NCBI GenBank assembly: GCA_030524225.1
Contig: JAUNGV010000015.1
Span: 1-48,388, forward strand
Direction of reading: 5' to 3'
DNA: 48,388 nucleotides
From: Eubacteriales bacterium
GTDB taxonomy: Bacteria > Bacillota > Clostridia > Lachnospirales > Lachnospiraceae
Positions 33,548-46,299 of the stretch are shown in pieces. The notes below the pieces were generated by a model, which was not told where the DNA came from, searched no databases, and saw nothing but the letters and a program-made list of their open reading frames with translations. The translations under genes and the position numbers were made by a program. How positions within the stretch are numbered: the first letter of the stretch is position 1; every line of letters begins with the position of its first letter.

Positions 33548-35236
33548 CTATGCGTTTCGTCCCCTCTGTACTCTTTTCCCGCACCTTTTCCACAAAAACA
33601 CCGCTCCCGCCGCCACGATCCACAGTGCAAAAATCACATATGCCGCTTTCTGCACGTTGGTTTTGCGATAGACGACCGTGATCTTCTCCACACCGCTGCC
33701 GCCCTCCGGAAGCTGAACCCGCACAAGACCGTCTCTGTCCCCTTTGACCACAGAGAGCTCCGTGCCGTCCTCCCGGTAAGCGCGGTAGCCGTAATAATAC
33801 ACATAGGGAATATCGTAATACGCCTTCTCCATATTGAGATATACTGTAAAAATAGTATCTCCCTTTTCCTTGGTTCCCTCGGCCCCGCTTCCCGCCTCAT
33901 CATAGGCGATCGTGGGCGTGTCAAAATGGTTGCCGCTCGTTTCCAGCGGAAGCCACTCCTCTCCGCCTCCTACCCCTCGCACCTCCTGTGTAATTTTTCG
34001 TCCCTCATATATTTCCCGTGCCCCGGTAAACATGGACTCCGGGAAATAACCGTAAGACGTGACAGCACTGACCAACGTCACCGCCAGAACAATCCCGGAG
34101 AGAAGTTCCGGACTTTTTATTTTTCGGCATGCAATCTTATCCGTCACCTCGTTCAGTATCAATCCAAAAGCAAAGGCGGTCAGGACAGTAGTAGCAAAAT
34201 AAAACCGATATGGAAACTGTATAAAATTGAGCAGAGGCTGCGTCAGCCTCCAGAATGCCGGCCATATGGTGATCCCTGTAAAGATAAGCGCGATAATGAG
34301 CAGGACGATAAGCTCCCTGCTCACTTTTTCTCTCCGAACGAGAGCAACGATCACATAGAGAATTACAATCGCCAGAGCCACCGTGATCACAATACCCGTT
34401 CCGTAATCTCCAATCACCAGATTACGAAGCGTACAGACATTCTCAGAGACAAACGTCCATGGCTGAGAGACTTTATAGGTCTGAACGCTCATCTGTTCCA
34501 GCATGGGAAGCCACCATGTGATTGTCGAGAGCAGAGACACCGCAGCTGAGAGCGCTATTCTGAGAATAATCCTGTAATCCCCGATGACTTTATCGAAATA
34601 AAACAGCACCAGCAGCGCGCAGACCGCCGCCGTAATCACGGATGAAATCGTGTGGGTGAGAAGCAGTCCGATAAATCCCAGCGCGAGCATCCACGACTTC
34701 TCTCCCTGCAGAAGAAGCAGACAGCCTACAATAGCCAGCGGCATAAACACCATTGCCATGGTGTGTCCCAAGGTTGCCACATAATAAACCGAGCCCATCA
34801 TCCGCGCCGAGAGCAATACCAGAGACGCCGCTGCCGCCGCGGGAAGCGGCCTTTTCATGATCCTGCAGCCGGCATAGAACGTCGTTCCCCAGACGGCTGC
34901 CAGCAGCAACAGCTGAAAAATTTTGTAAGCCCCTACCAGAGAAAGCCCCGCCAGCAAAAGCAGCGCCGGAAAATACAGCGGAATATCCGAATAAAAGAAT
35001 CCTGTTCCATATCCATACCCGAAGCACATTTCAGAATGCACCTTGACCGGAAACACCCCGTTTCGCAGTCCATCCGCAAGGCTCTCCATTCTGGCCAGAT
35101 GAAAATTGGAATCAGCACCCAGGTATATCCCCCTCTCTATGTAAGGCAGATAGCTCAAAAACACAGCGACTGCCGCCAGAATCAGACAGTATACCGCTTC
35201 TTTTTTCCCTGCATTTCCCGCAAACATCTTTTTCAT
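33548..35236 (-). CDS. large polytopic membrane protein, PTPS-related/GT-C-like (intact copy)
   Basis: A 562-residue protein with about twelve membrane segments and a soluble C-terminal part. It matches what I recall of the predicted membrane proteins named 6-pyruvoyl-tetrahydropterin synthase-related (PF10131). An acidic residue in the first outer loop (YLGADSNFHLARMESL) recalls the catalytic Asp of GT-C glycosyltransferases, so an envelope sugar-transfer role is possible but unproven. The ATG at 35236 follows GGAGGGG, 14 bases after the stop of the preceding paralogue. The C-terminal GEEWLPLETSGNHFD and YYYGYRAYREDG blocks are shared with that paralogue. Confidence 0.75.
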   Translation of the reverse strand: MKKMFAGNAGKKEAVYCLILAAVAVFLSYLPYIERGIYLGADSNFHLARMESLADGLRNGVFPVKVHSEMCFGYGYGTGFFYSDIPLYFPALLLLAGLSLVGAYKIFQLLLLAAVWGTTFYAGCRIMKRPLPAAAAASLVLLSARMMGSVYYVATLGHTMAMVFMPLAIVGCLLLLQGEKSWMLALGFIGLLLTHTISSVITAAVCALLVLFYFDKVIGDYRIILRIALSAAVSLLSTITWWLPMLEQMSVQTYKVSQPWTFVSENVCTLRNLVIGDYGTGIVITVALAIVILYVIVALVRREKVSRELIVLLIIALIFTGITIWPAFWRLTQPLLNFIQFPYRFYFATTVLTAFAFGLILNEVTDKIACRKIKSPELLSGIVLAVTLVSAVTSYGYFPESMFTGAREIYEGRKITQEVRGVGGGEEWLPLETSGNHFDTPTIAYDEAGSGAEGTKEKGDTIFTVYLNMEKAYYDIPYVYYYGYRAYREDGTELSVVKGDRDGLVRVQLPEGGSGVEKITVVYRKTNVQKAAYVIFALWIVAAGAVFLWKRCGKRVQRGRNA

Positions 35237-35249
35237 TTTCCCCTCCATG

Positions 35250-36950
35250 TCAGTGCTTTCTCTGACGCACTGCGATCCACAGAAGCGCCAGTCCCGCGGC
35301 AACAGACACTGCATAACTGACTCTCTGCATTGCCGTTGCCTGATAGCGCACTGTAATCCTCCCGACTCCCTCTCCATTCTCCGGCAGCCACACCCGGAGC
35401 TGACTGTCGTAATCGCTCCTGTCCGTCCGCAGCTCCAGCGATTCCCCGTCCTCCCTCTCCAGAACGGCGCGATAGCCATAATAATAGACAAACGGCACTG
35501 TGTAATATTCCTGTGACAGATCTACGTAACCGGAAAAGACGCTGCCTCCCTCCAGTTTCTCCCCCTGCGCTCCGCTTCCGAGAGGATCAATCGCCACATC
35601 CGGCTGATCAAAGTGATTGCCGCTGCAGTCCATCGGCAGCCACTCCTCTCCGGAACTGGTGCCCCGGATTTCCTGCGCGATCACCCGTCCGTCCAGATTC
35701 TCTCTGGGCGCTCTGAGATCTCCCCATACCGCATGATACGACAAAACCGCCGAAACAGCGACGCAACCCGCAGCTCCCAGCAGAATCCACCGCTGTCTTC
35801 CCGGCACATTCTCCTGCAGCAGCGCGCCGACAGCCACCGCAAATATGATAATGGTCAGCGGCGTTGTCACCTGTACGATTCTCCATGGGAACTGAATAAA
35901 ATTGAGATTTTCTCCAAATATCTCCCAGAGTGGCCGAAAAACAATCAACACCGTAAAAATCGTATCCGTAAATAAAAGCGAGAAAAAAATGCCGTTCTTC
36001 TTCCGTCTGCAGACTTGAAAATAACACCAGATTCCCCATGACGCAAGCAGCAGGAGCAGCGTTCCCGCTCCCATTCGCTCCCGGATCGTCTTGCTTATGG
36101 TCTCGGTCTGCTCGCTGATCTGAATCAGCGGAGCCCCGGACACCTTGAATTTCTGACGGGCAAATTGTTCCATAGCGGGAAGCCAGTACCCTGTCGTCAG
36201 AAACAGCGCCGCCAGAGTGGGACACAAAAGAGAGAGAAAAATTCCCTTTTCCGATACAATCCTTCTGCTCTGCAGAATCGCCATCACAAGAAGCGCCGCA
36301 CACAGGAGCAAAAAAGTCGTACTGTGCGATAAAAGCGTGCCTGTCAGTCCTGCCCCCAGAAGCCACGATCCGCTCTTATCCTTTATGCAAAGACAAAATC
36401 CCCCCAATGCGAGCGGCACAAAAATATAGGCCGTCACGATACCGAGAGACAGGATATGCTACACGTTCCAAAACAGGTTAAATGAAAGCGTAAGCGCCAC
36501 GGCTCCGCAGACGGCCGCCTCCGCACGCTGTGTCAGACGACGCAGCACCGTATAGGTGCTTCCAAAAAGAGCGATGAAAATCAGCAGCAGAAAGATTTTG
36601 TACGCCGCGGTCACGGACAGCCCCGCCATCATCAGGAAAGCCGGAAGATACAGAAAAAAGTCAGGATAAAAAAAGCCGACGCCGTATCCGTACGTGAAAT
36701 TGAGCGATGGATGGATTTTCACCGGAAAAATACCATTCTGCAGCGCAGAGGCCAGACTCTCAATCCGCGCCAGATGAAACCAGCCGTCATAGCCAAGAAA
36801 AATCCCCTTGGGAAGCGTCGGCAAAAAGGCTGCCGCCACTGTGACAGCCCCTATCAGAAAAATGATAAGCCCTTCTCTTCTCTGCTCTCCCGTCGCACTG
36901 TGCCATCCATTCCGTCTCCTGCTTCCGCTCTGTCCGCCTCGCCGTTCCAT
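35250..36950 (-). pseudogene. large membrane protein paralogue interrupted by an in-frame TAG
   Basis: Same family as the downstream copy; together the two parts make about 566 codons. The frame reads LFWNV, then TAG at 36461-36459, then HILSLGIV with no frame change, and homology to the intact copy continues on both sides. The stop aligns with a Tyr in that copy (YYVATLG), so one base change from TAC or TAT explains it. The first 163 residues hold the outer loop YLGYDGWFHLARIESL-like block. A GTG at 36437 could restart the second part, but it has no good ribosome site. The start at 36950 follows GGGGGAG; ATG 36962 is an alternative. Confidence 0.8.
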
Positions 36951-37042
36951 CTTCTCCCCCATAATATACGTAATGAAATTATATCTCTATATACATAACC
37001 ATTTTTTTCCGCCCAGTCAAGAATTTCATCCCGTCCTATAAG

Positions 37043-37099
37043 AAAAAGCAGGAATCTTCCGTCAGACATTCTCTTTCTGTCCGGAATCTTCCTGCTTTT
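37043..37099 (-). terminator. terminator after prfB
   Basis: GCAGGAA pairs with TTCCTGC and TCCG with CGGA across a small internal loop, with TTTTT on the minus strand and TTTT on the plus strand. It separates prfB from the membrane-protein array. Confidence 0.8.
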
Positions 37100-37169
37100 G
37101 TTCTCCTGCTGTCTCTTCTGCGAAACGCCGTTCCATCATAATCAGGATGACGTTCTCAGAACCTTCCTG

Positions 37170-38298
37170 CTACATCCCCTCTTCCGCTCTCGCCTGATTC
37201 GCCTGCATTTTCAAATAGGCATTGATAAAGCGGTCGATATCGCCGTCGAGCACTGCTCCGGCGTTCGAGGTTTCCTCATTCGTCCGGGTGTCTTTGACCA
37301 GTGTATAAGGCTGAAGCACATAGGAGCGGATCTGGCTTCCCCACGCGATGTCCTTGACCTCGCCGCGGATCCCGGAGAGCTTCTCCGCCTCTTCCTCCTG
37401 CCGGCGCATATAGAGCTTGGCCTTTAACATCTGCATGGCCTTGTCCTTGTTCTGGAACTGGGAGCGCTCGTTCTGGCATGTCACGACGATTCCTGTCGGA
37501 TAGTGGGTGATGCGGATCGCCGACGACGTCTTGTTGATATGCTGTCCGCCCGCGCCGCTGCTTCGGTAGGTATCGATCCGGATATCGTCCGGATTGATCA
37601 CGATATCGATATCCTTCTCAATATCCGGCATCACGTCGCAGGAGACAAACGACGTCTGACGCTTGCCCTGCGCATTGAACGGGGAGATCCGCACCAGACG
37701 GTGCACCCCGCGCTCCGACTTCAGATAGCCATAGGCGTTCCTGCCGTTGATCTGGAAATCGACGGACTTGATTCCCGCCTCGTCCCCGTCCACGAAATTC
37801 ATGACTTCCACGGTAAATCCCTTCTTCTCCGCCCATTTCGTGTACATCCGGTAGAGCATCGAGCACCAGTCACAGCTCTCAGTGCCGCCCGCACCTGCAT
37901 TCAGGCTGACGATCGCATTGCTGTCGTCATACTCGTTGCTCAGGAGCGTCGATAGCCGGATCGTCTCCAGCTTTTCCTGAAAGGCCTCGAACTCCGCCCG
38001 CACATCGTCAATGATCGCCGGATCGTTGTCCTCGTTGCCCATCTGGATCAGCATCATAATGTCCTCGTACCGTTTGGAGAGATCGTCGGCATCGGCCACC
38101 ACGTTCTGCAGATCCTTCAGCTCCTTCATCTTGCCGTTCGCCTTATCGGCGTCGTTCCAGAAATCCGGCGCCTCCATCTCCCTCTGCAGTTCTTCTATTC
38201 TCTGCTCTTTGCGAGCGAGGTCAAAGTGAATCCCTCGCTTCCGCTAATGGAGTTTCGTACTGCTGTAATTCGATCTTCATCTGATCTAATTCGACCAT
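37170..38298 (-). CDS. prfB: peptide chain release factor 2, programmed +1 frameshift
   Basis: Releases the peptide at TGA and TAA stops. Translation starts at 38298 (MVELDQMKIEL) and reads 25 codons to CTT-TGA (TGA at 38223-38221). A +1 shift on CTT continues as GAC from 38222 to the stop at 37170, giving 375 residues. The shift site CTTTGAC and a Shine-Dalgarno-like GAGGGA just upstream match the conserved RF2 autoregulation: scarce RF2 favours the shift. The tripeptide SPF (RISPFNAQG) reads the stop codon and GGQ (GAGGQHINK) triggers hydrolysis. It follows secA, as in many Firmicutes. Confidence 0.96.
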
Positions 38299-38485
38299 TA
38301 GTGTCACCACCCTTCTTTTATAAAAAACAAACCATTGCTGTTCTGTTGACTGTATCAGTACCGGATTGCTGCGCGCCGTCTGACGTCTCTGCCACAGGCT
38401 CACTGGTTTTATCCGCTGTGCTGTGTGCTGCAGATACGGTGCAAAAATTCCATGTGTGCCGACTTTCGCAGTATCTGCCGCGCGT

Positions 38486-41368
<2,883 letters not shown>

Positions 41369-41392
41369 CTGTTTTGTCCTCTTACTCCTGCT

Positions 41393-42466
41393 TTAATAAG
41401 CCTTTGCCTGCTCCTCGCCGTTCATCACGCGCAGCGCGCCCTGTGTCAGTGCCAGCAGCTCGTCCTCGCCCGGATAAACCGTGACCGGCGCGATAAAGGA
41501 AAGACGCTCCGTCAGGCAGCCCGTCACATACTTGTCATACGCGATGCCGCCCGTCAGGATGATCTGATCCACCTCTCCCTTTAAGACCGCAGCCTCCGCG
41601 CCCGCATTCTTGGCCAGCTGGAAAATAAAGGCATCGTAAATCAGCTTTGCCTTTCTTCCCTGCTCGCTGTCCTCCTGCATCATCTTCTCCACGTCTCTGG
41701 CGTCGTTCGTGCCCAGATACGCGTTAAAACCGCCCTGTCCGACGAATTTCTTATAAATCTCCTTCTCCGACAGCCCGCTGTGGAAGCACATCTTGATCAG
41801 CGCGCCCGACGGTACGCCGCCCGTGCGCTCCGGCGAGAACGCTCCGTCTCCGTCCAGCGCGTTAAAGACGTCGATGACCCGCCCCTTCTCGTGCGCGCCG
41901 ACCGAAACGCCGCCGCCCATGTGAATGACGATGAGATTCAACTCCTCATACTTCTTTCCCTGCTCCTTGGCAAACCGCTTTGCCACCGCCTTCTGGTTCA
42001 GAGCGTGGAACACGCTGACGCGCTCGATTTCCGGAATGCCGGAGAGTCTCGCCAGATCGCAGAGCTCATCCACCACAACAGGATCGACGATATAGCTGGG
42101 CGCACCGATCATGTCGCCGATCTCCCGCGCCAGAATACCGCCCAGATTCGAAGCGTGCTGACCGGAAACGCCCTCCTCGAGATCGTGAAGCAGCTCGTCC
42201 GTCACCGCGTAGGTGCCGCCCGGGATCGGCTTTAACATGCCGCCGCGCCCGACGATCACGTCAAAACTCTGCACGTCGATCTCATGCTCTTTTAACGCTT
42301 CCAGAATAATATTTTTGCGGAAATCCTTCTGCGCGACAATCGTGGGATACGAGGAAATCTCCTCCGTCGAGTGGCGCAGGGTCTTGTCGAATACGAGGGA
42401 CTCATCCTCGAATACGCCAATTTTGGTTGATGTGGAACCGGGATTGATAATTAAACTTCTGATCAT
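41393..42466 (-). CDS. buk: butyrate kinase
   Basis: Converts butyryl phosphate and ADP to butyrate and ATP, the energy-yielding end of butyrate fermentation. The 357 residues and the opening [15 protein letters not shown] fit butyrate kinase of the ASKHA fold better than acetate kinase, which is about 400 residues. Further blocks: [26 protein letters not shown] and [12 protein letters not shown] branched-chain carboxylic acid kinase role is an alternative. The ATG at 42466 follows GGAGAG, which lies at the edge of repeat copy 3. ptb lies upstream, so the pair works in sequence. Confidence 0.94.
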   Translation of the reverse strand: MIRSLIINPGSTSTKIGVFEDESLVFDKTLRHSTEEISSYPTIVAQKDFRKNIILEALKEHEIDVQSFDVIVGRGGMLKPIPGGTYAVTDELLHDLEEGVSGQHASNLGGILAREIGDMIGAPSYIVDPVVVDELCDLARLSGIPEIERVSVFHALNQKAVAKRFAKEQGKKYEELNLIVIHMGGGVSVGAHEKGRVIDVFNALDGDGAFSPERTGGVPSGALIKMCFHSGLSEKEIYKKFVGQGGFNAYLGTNDARDVEKMMQEDSEQGRKAKLIYDAFIFQLAKNAGAEAAVLKGEVDQIILTGGIAYDKYVTGCLTERLSFIAPVTVYPGEDELLALTQGALRVMNGEEQAKAY

Positions 42467-42475
42467 GGTTACTCT

Positions 42476-42628
42476 CCATTCCGGAGCGATCCTTGCGGCG
42501 AGGCAATCCTCTCATTGCTGTCACGCCGCAAGGCTCATCTTCCTGCACTATATGCAGGAAGTATCCCTCACTGCGCTCGGTCAATGTCCGATTTGCGTTG
42601 TGATTTGTGACGCTCCAGCACAAATCAC
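42476..42628 (-). repeat. dispersed multi-hairpin intergenic repeat, copy 3
   Basis: Stems on the minus strand: GTGATTTGTG/CACAAATCAC, CTTCCTGCA/TGCAGGAAG and CCTTGCGGCG/CGCCGCAAGG. It ends in TCCGGAATGGAG before the buk start and fills most of the ptb-buk gap. It is related to the copies at 5538-5670 and 17461-17660. Confidence 0.8.
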
Positions 42629-42721
42629 AGTCCGCACTGGCAGTTTACCGTCTCAGACTGTGCGCCGTCTTCCCTGTCATGCGGCGCAGTCCGGACGATT
42701 CTGCTTTATTTTCTGCATTTC

Positions 42722-43651
42722 TTACTGCATTTTCTGCTGCTGCAGGTGCTCCGCCACAACCGCTGCGAGGGCGATTGAGTTGATCTTCGTCTCAAAGGAA
42801 TCGGAGCGGGAGGTCAGAATCACCGGCGCTTTCGTTCCGGTCAGAATGCAGCCGTTCTTAAAGGTCGCAAGACGCACAATCGTCTTGTAAACGAGATTGC
42901 CCGCATGGATGTCGGGGAAGAGCAGAATATCCGCATCGCCGACGATCTTTCTCTTATCCGCGCCCGCCTTGTGCTGCGCCGCCGTCGGGTCGATCGCCAG
43001 ATCCATGGAGAGCGGGCCGTCCACGATACAGTCCTTAATCCGGCCTTCCTCATTCCACTTCGTCAGCTGCGCCGCCTCCACCGTCACCGGCATCTTCTCA
43101 TTGACGACCTCGACAGCCGCCAGAGGAGCCACCTTCGGCATCAGAACGCCGCAGGCCTTCGCCACGTCGACCGTGTAGTTAATGATCGTCTCCTTGTCCG
43201 CCAGAGACGGATAAGGCATGAACGCCACATCCGTCAGGAAGAGGAGCCTCTTGATCCCTTCGATTTCAAATACGCAGACGTGAGAGAGCGCCTTGCCGGT
43301 GCGCAGGCCCACTTCCTTGTTCAGCACGCTGCGCAGGAAAGTCTTGGAATCCAGAATGCCCTTCATGTACATATCAGCCTCTCCGTTGTGAACGAGAGAA
43401 ACCGCCTTTAACGCCGCCTGCTCGTGATCTGTCTCCTTGATGATCGGCATTTTGGAAATGTCAATGCCCAGTCCAAGGGCGATCTCACGGATCTTCGCCT
43501 CGTCTCCGACCAGAATCGGGTCAGCGATGCCGCGTCTCTGGGCTTCCGCCACGGCCTCCAGAACCGGTTCGTCCTCCGCCGCCGCAACCGCCAGCTTTTT
43601 CTTGGAACACTGGTTTACCCGTGCGAGAATGTCGTCAAATGTCGTGCTCAT
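42722..43651 (-). CDS. ptb: phosphate butyryltransferase
   Basis: Transfers butyryl from CoA to phosphate, giving the substrate of Buk. The 309 residues belong to the phosphotransacetylase/phosphotransbutyrylase family: KKLAVAAAEDEPVLEAV at the start, ADMYMKGILDSKTFLRSVL in the middle and DILLFPDIHAGNLVYK near the end. ATG 43651 is chosen because GGAGGAAG precedes it; the frame upstream overlaps the leader hairpins. The leader contains a promoter and a terminator-like hairpin (43716-43755). buk follows about 255 bases downstream. Confidence 0.93.
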   Translation of the reverse strand: MSTTFDDILARVNQCSKKKLAVAAAEDEPVLEAVAEAQRRGIADPILVGDEAKIREIALGLGIDISKMPIIKETDHEQAALKAVSLVHNGEADMYMKGILDSKTFLRSVLNKEVGLRTGKALSHVCVFEIEGIKRLLFLTDVAFMPYPSLADKETIINYTVDVAKACGVLMPKVAPLAAVEVVNEKMPVTVEAAQLTKWNEEGRIKDCIVDGPLSMDLAIDPTAAQHKAGADKRKIVGDADILLFPDIHAGNLVYKTIVRLATFKNGCILTGTKAPVILTSRSDSFETKINSIALAAVVAEHLQQQKMQ

Positions 43652-43715
43652 GAATTTCTTCCTCCTGCTCCTGCTATATTTGTGATGCTTCGGCTGAACG
43701 CCGTCTTGTATAAAC

Positions 43716-43771
43716 AAAAAAGAACCCGGCGCGGTACGGTTCCCCTGCCGGATTCCTCTTGTCGCCAGCAG
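43716..43771 (-). promoter_or_regulatory. candidate attenuator in the ptb-buk leader
   Basis: GAATCCGGC pairs with GCCGGGTTC and is followed by TTTTTT on the minus strand, about 45-85 bases after the expected start point. An alternative stem CTGCTGG/CCGGCAG (43771-43765 with 43751-43745) shares the CCGGC arm and would exclude the terminator. It fits no riboswitch class I know. Confidence 0.55.
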
Positions 43772-43798
43772 AAGCCGCACGCGGCCATACTGACTAAA

Positions 43799-43833
43799 AT
43801 TATAACACAGATCCACTCAAATACAACTGTCAA
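43799..43833 (-). promoter_or_regulatory. promoter of ptb-buk
   Basis: Perfect TATAAT with an upstream TGT (extended -10). TTGTAT lies 16 bases before it; a consensus TTGACA is present but 23 bases away. Confidence 0.6.
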
Positions 43834-43918
43834 AAAGACCGTCACACGCGCTGGCTCGCACGCTGCTCCTCAGCTCCCACGGGCTCCGGCAGGAACGGTG
43901 CTGTCCGAACGCCGACTC

Positions 43919-46237
43919 TTACAGCGTGATCCTCGTCTCCTTCTCCGTGAGAGCGCCTTCCAGCACTCTGCCGTCCGCCAGATGGATCGCATAGGAGGCC
44001 TGCACCGCCGGATCAGAGACCGTGATCAGAACTGCGCCGTCCTGCGCCTGTGCCTGCGCCGTCCAGACGACGGTTCCGCTGATATCCGGCACCTCGCAGC
44101 GCGCCGCCTCACCTTCCTGCGGCAGATAATAATGGAGCGTCACATGATCCGCGTAATCGTAATCCGGAACCTGCTCATTCGCCCCCATCGCCAGCAGCGT
44201 GTTTTCCTTCACAAACACAGGCATATGGAAGTAATCATACTGCTCGCTCAGCCAGCGGCCGCCCTCTCTGACCGCGTTGTCAATCAGGTTCACCCAGCGG
44301 CCCTGCGGCAGATAGAACTCTCCTCTTCCCTCGTCGTTGAAAATCGGTGCAACGAGAAGGGAGTCGCCGAGCATATACTGCATGTCGAGATACCGGCAGG
44401 CCGGATCCTCCGGATAGGAGAATACCATCGGCCGCATCACCGGTGTGCCATGAGCGTGGGCGTCCATCGCCATACGGTACAGATACGGCATCAGGCGGCA
44501 CTTGAGACGCGAGAAAGCGCGCACCACATCATTGGCCTCGTCGTCAAAGATCCACGGCACACGGTAGGTATCAGAGCCGTGCAGTCTGGAATGTGTCGAG
44601 AAGATACCGAACTGCAGCCATCTCTTGTATAGATCCGGCGTCGCCGTCGATTCAAAACCGGAAATATCATGGCTCCAGAAGGAGAAGCCGCTCATTGCGA
44701 AGGAGAGTCCGCCGCGCAGCGTCTCCGCCATGGACGGGTAGCTCGCGAAGCAATCTCCGCCCCAGTGCACCGGGAACTGCTGGGATCCCGCCGTCGCGCT
44801 CCGCGCAAAGAGAACCGCCTCTTTCTCTCCCTTCTCCGCTTTCAGAAGCTCGAACACCGTCCTGTTATAGAGGAAGGTGTAGTAGTTGTGCATCGCCACC
44901 GGATCGTTTCCGTTCGCATAGACGACGTCGGTCGGAATTCTCTCTCCGAAATCCGTCTTAAAGCAGTCCACGCCCGCCTCCAGCACCGTTTTTAACTTGG
45001 AGGCGTACCACGCGCAGGCGTCGGGATTCGTGAAATCAACGACCGCCATGCCGGGCTGCCAGTTGTCCACCTGCTTGACGCCGCAGCCGTCCGCGCGCAT
45101 CAGGAAATAGCCGTGCTCCACGCCCTCCGCAAACGCCTTTGTGTTCTGCGCGATATAGGGATTGATCCACGCGCAGATCTTGAGGCCCTTCTGATGATAC
45201 CGCTCGAGCATTCCCTTCACATCAGAGAATACCGCCTGATCCCATTCAAAATCACACCAGCGCAGCGCCGCCATCCAGTAGCAGTCAAAGTGGAACACGC
45301 GGAACGGAATGTCGCGGTCCTGCATACCCGCGATCAGTTCGCTCGTCGTCTTCTCATCGTACTCCGGCTTGAAGCAGGTCGAGAGCCAGAGACCAAAGCT
45401 CCACGCGGGCGGCAGCGCCGGGCGTCCCGTCATGCCGGTGTACACGTCCAGAATATCCGCCGGCGTCCTGCCGTAGATCAGATGGTAACGCAGCTGCTCC
45501 CCTTCCACCGAGAAGCCCACATACTCCACCTTCTCACTCGCCACCTCGAAGGAAACTGGACCCGAATGATCCACGAACACTCCGTAATGCTCGCTCGTCA
45601 TATAGAAGGGAATGTTCTTGTACGCGATCTCGGAGGCCGTGCCGCCGTCCTCGTTCCACATATCCACGCACTGTCCGTTCTTGACAAAAGCCGTGAACCG
45701 CTCGCCAAGACCGTACACCGTCTCCCCCGCTTTCAGGGAGAGCTCCGTCAGCAGATACGGCGTGTAATCCGCCGTGAAATAATCCGGCGAAGGCCGCATG
45801 GTAGCCGGATACTTGTCCCTGCGCAGATACGCGGTGTTCCGGAACCCGGAGGTCGTCAGCACCCTGCCCTGCGCCTCGAACTGATACGCCCATCTTTTCC
45901 GGTTGACCCGAACGGTCAGATCTCCCGCCGTCATCACCGCCTCGTCGTCCGTCACCTCAACCGAGACCTCATCCGGCTCTCCGCACAGCGCAAATCTCGG
46001 TTCCGGCAGATCATAGGCGGTGAAATGCGTCACCGTGACCGCGATGTCATTGTGCGCCGCGCTGACGAAGTCAACGAGCAGCACCGTCTGATCCAGCGCA
46101 TCCGCCCGGGAGAGAATCGGCCGCTCCGGCGCCGTGATCCGCATGCCGTTCGGAATCCGCTCCACCGTAAACGCCTGCGTCGCATACGAGGGCTGCACCC
46201 TCTCACTCTTTAACCAGTAACCTTCTGTGAATTTCAT
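43919..46237 (-). CDS. yicI: alpha-xylosidase, GH31 family
   Basis: Retaining glycosidase expected to release xylose from the non-reducing end of alpha-xylosides such as xyloglucan oligosaccharides. The 772 residues match YicI in length and order: an N-terminal beta domain (1-240), a TIM barrel and a C-terminal beta domain. The nucleophile Asp is in FKTDFGERIP and the acid/base Asp in FWSHDISGFE, both in the YicI-like form and not the alpha-glucosidase form. There is no signal peptide, so it acts in the cytosol on imported oligosaccharides, although no sugar transporter is adjacent. The ATG at 46237 has GGAGG seven bases upstream. Confidence 0.92.
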   Translation of the reverse strand: MKFTEGYWLKSERVQPSYATQAFTVERIPNGMRITAPERPILSRADALDQTVLLVDFVSAAHNDIAVTVTHFTAYDLPEPRFALCGEPDEVSVEVTDDEAVMTAGDLTVRVNRKRWAYQFEAQGRVLTTSGFRNTAYLRRDKYPATMRPSPDYFTADYTPYLLTELSLKAGETVYGLGERFTAFVKNGQCVDMWNEDGGTASEIAYKNIPFYMTSEHYGVFVDHSGPVSFEVASEKVEYVGFSVEGEQLRYHLIYGRTPADILDVYTGMTGRPALPPAWSFGLWLSTCFKPEYDEKTTSELIAGMQDRDIPFRVFHFDCYWMAALRWCDFEWDQAVFSDVKGMLERYHQKGLKICAWINPYIAQNTKAFAEGVEHGYFLMRADGCGVKQVDNWQPGMAVVDFTNPDACAWYASKLKTVLEAGVDCFKTDFGERIPTDVVYANGNDPVAMHNYYTFLYNRTVFELLKAEKGEKEAVLFARSATAGSQQFPVHWGGDCFASYPSMAETLRGGLSFAMSGFSFWSHDISGFESTATPDLYKRWLQFGIFSTHSRLHGSDTYRVPWIFDDEANDVVRAFSRLKCRLMPYLYRMAMDAHAHGTPVMRPMVFSYPEDPACRYLDMQYMLGDSLLVAPIFNDEGRGEFYLPQGRWVNLIDNAVREGGRWLSEQYDYFHMPVFVKENTLLAMGANEQVPDYDYADHVTLHYYLPQEGEAARCEVPDISGTVVWTAQAQAQDGAVLITVSDPAVQASYAIHLADGRVLEGALTEKETRITL

Positions 46238-46299
46238 ACGCATTCCTCCATGTTGAAATTTAGTAACCGCTCCACTCTTTCACAGACACAAACCTTTTG

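Noticed and set aside
36437-36437. Independent gene starting at the GTG after the amber stop
   Set aside because: Homology continues upstream through the stop in the same frame, and no ribosome-binding site precedes the GTG.
41393-42466. Acetate kinase
   Set aside because: Length of 357 residues, motif set and the adjacent phosphate butyryltransferase fit butyrate kinase better.
43731-43750. T-box-like TACCGCG in the ptb leader
   Set aside because: Only seven bases resemble the T-box core; the required TGG bulge and stem I are missing.
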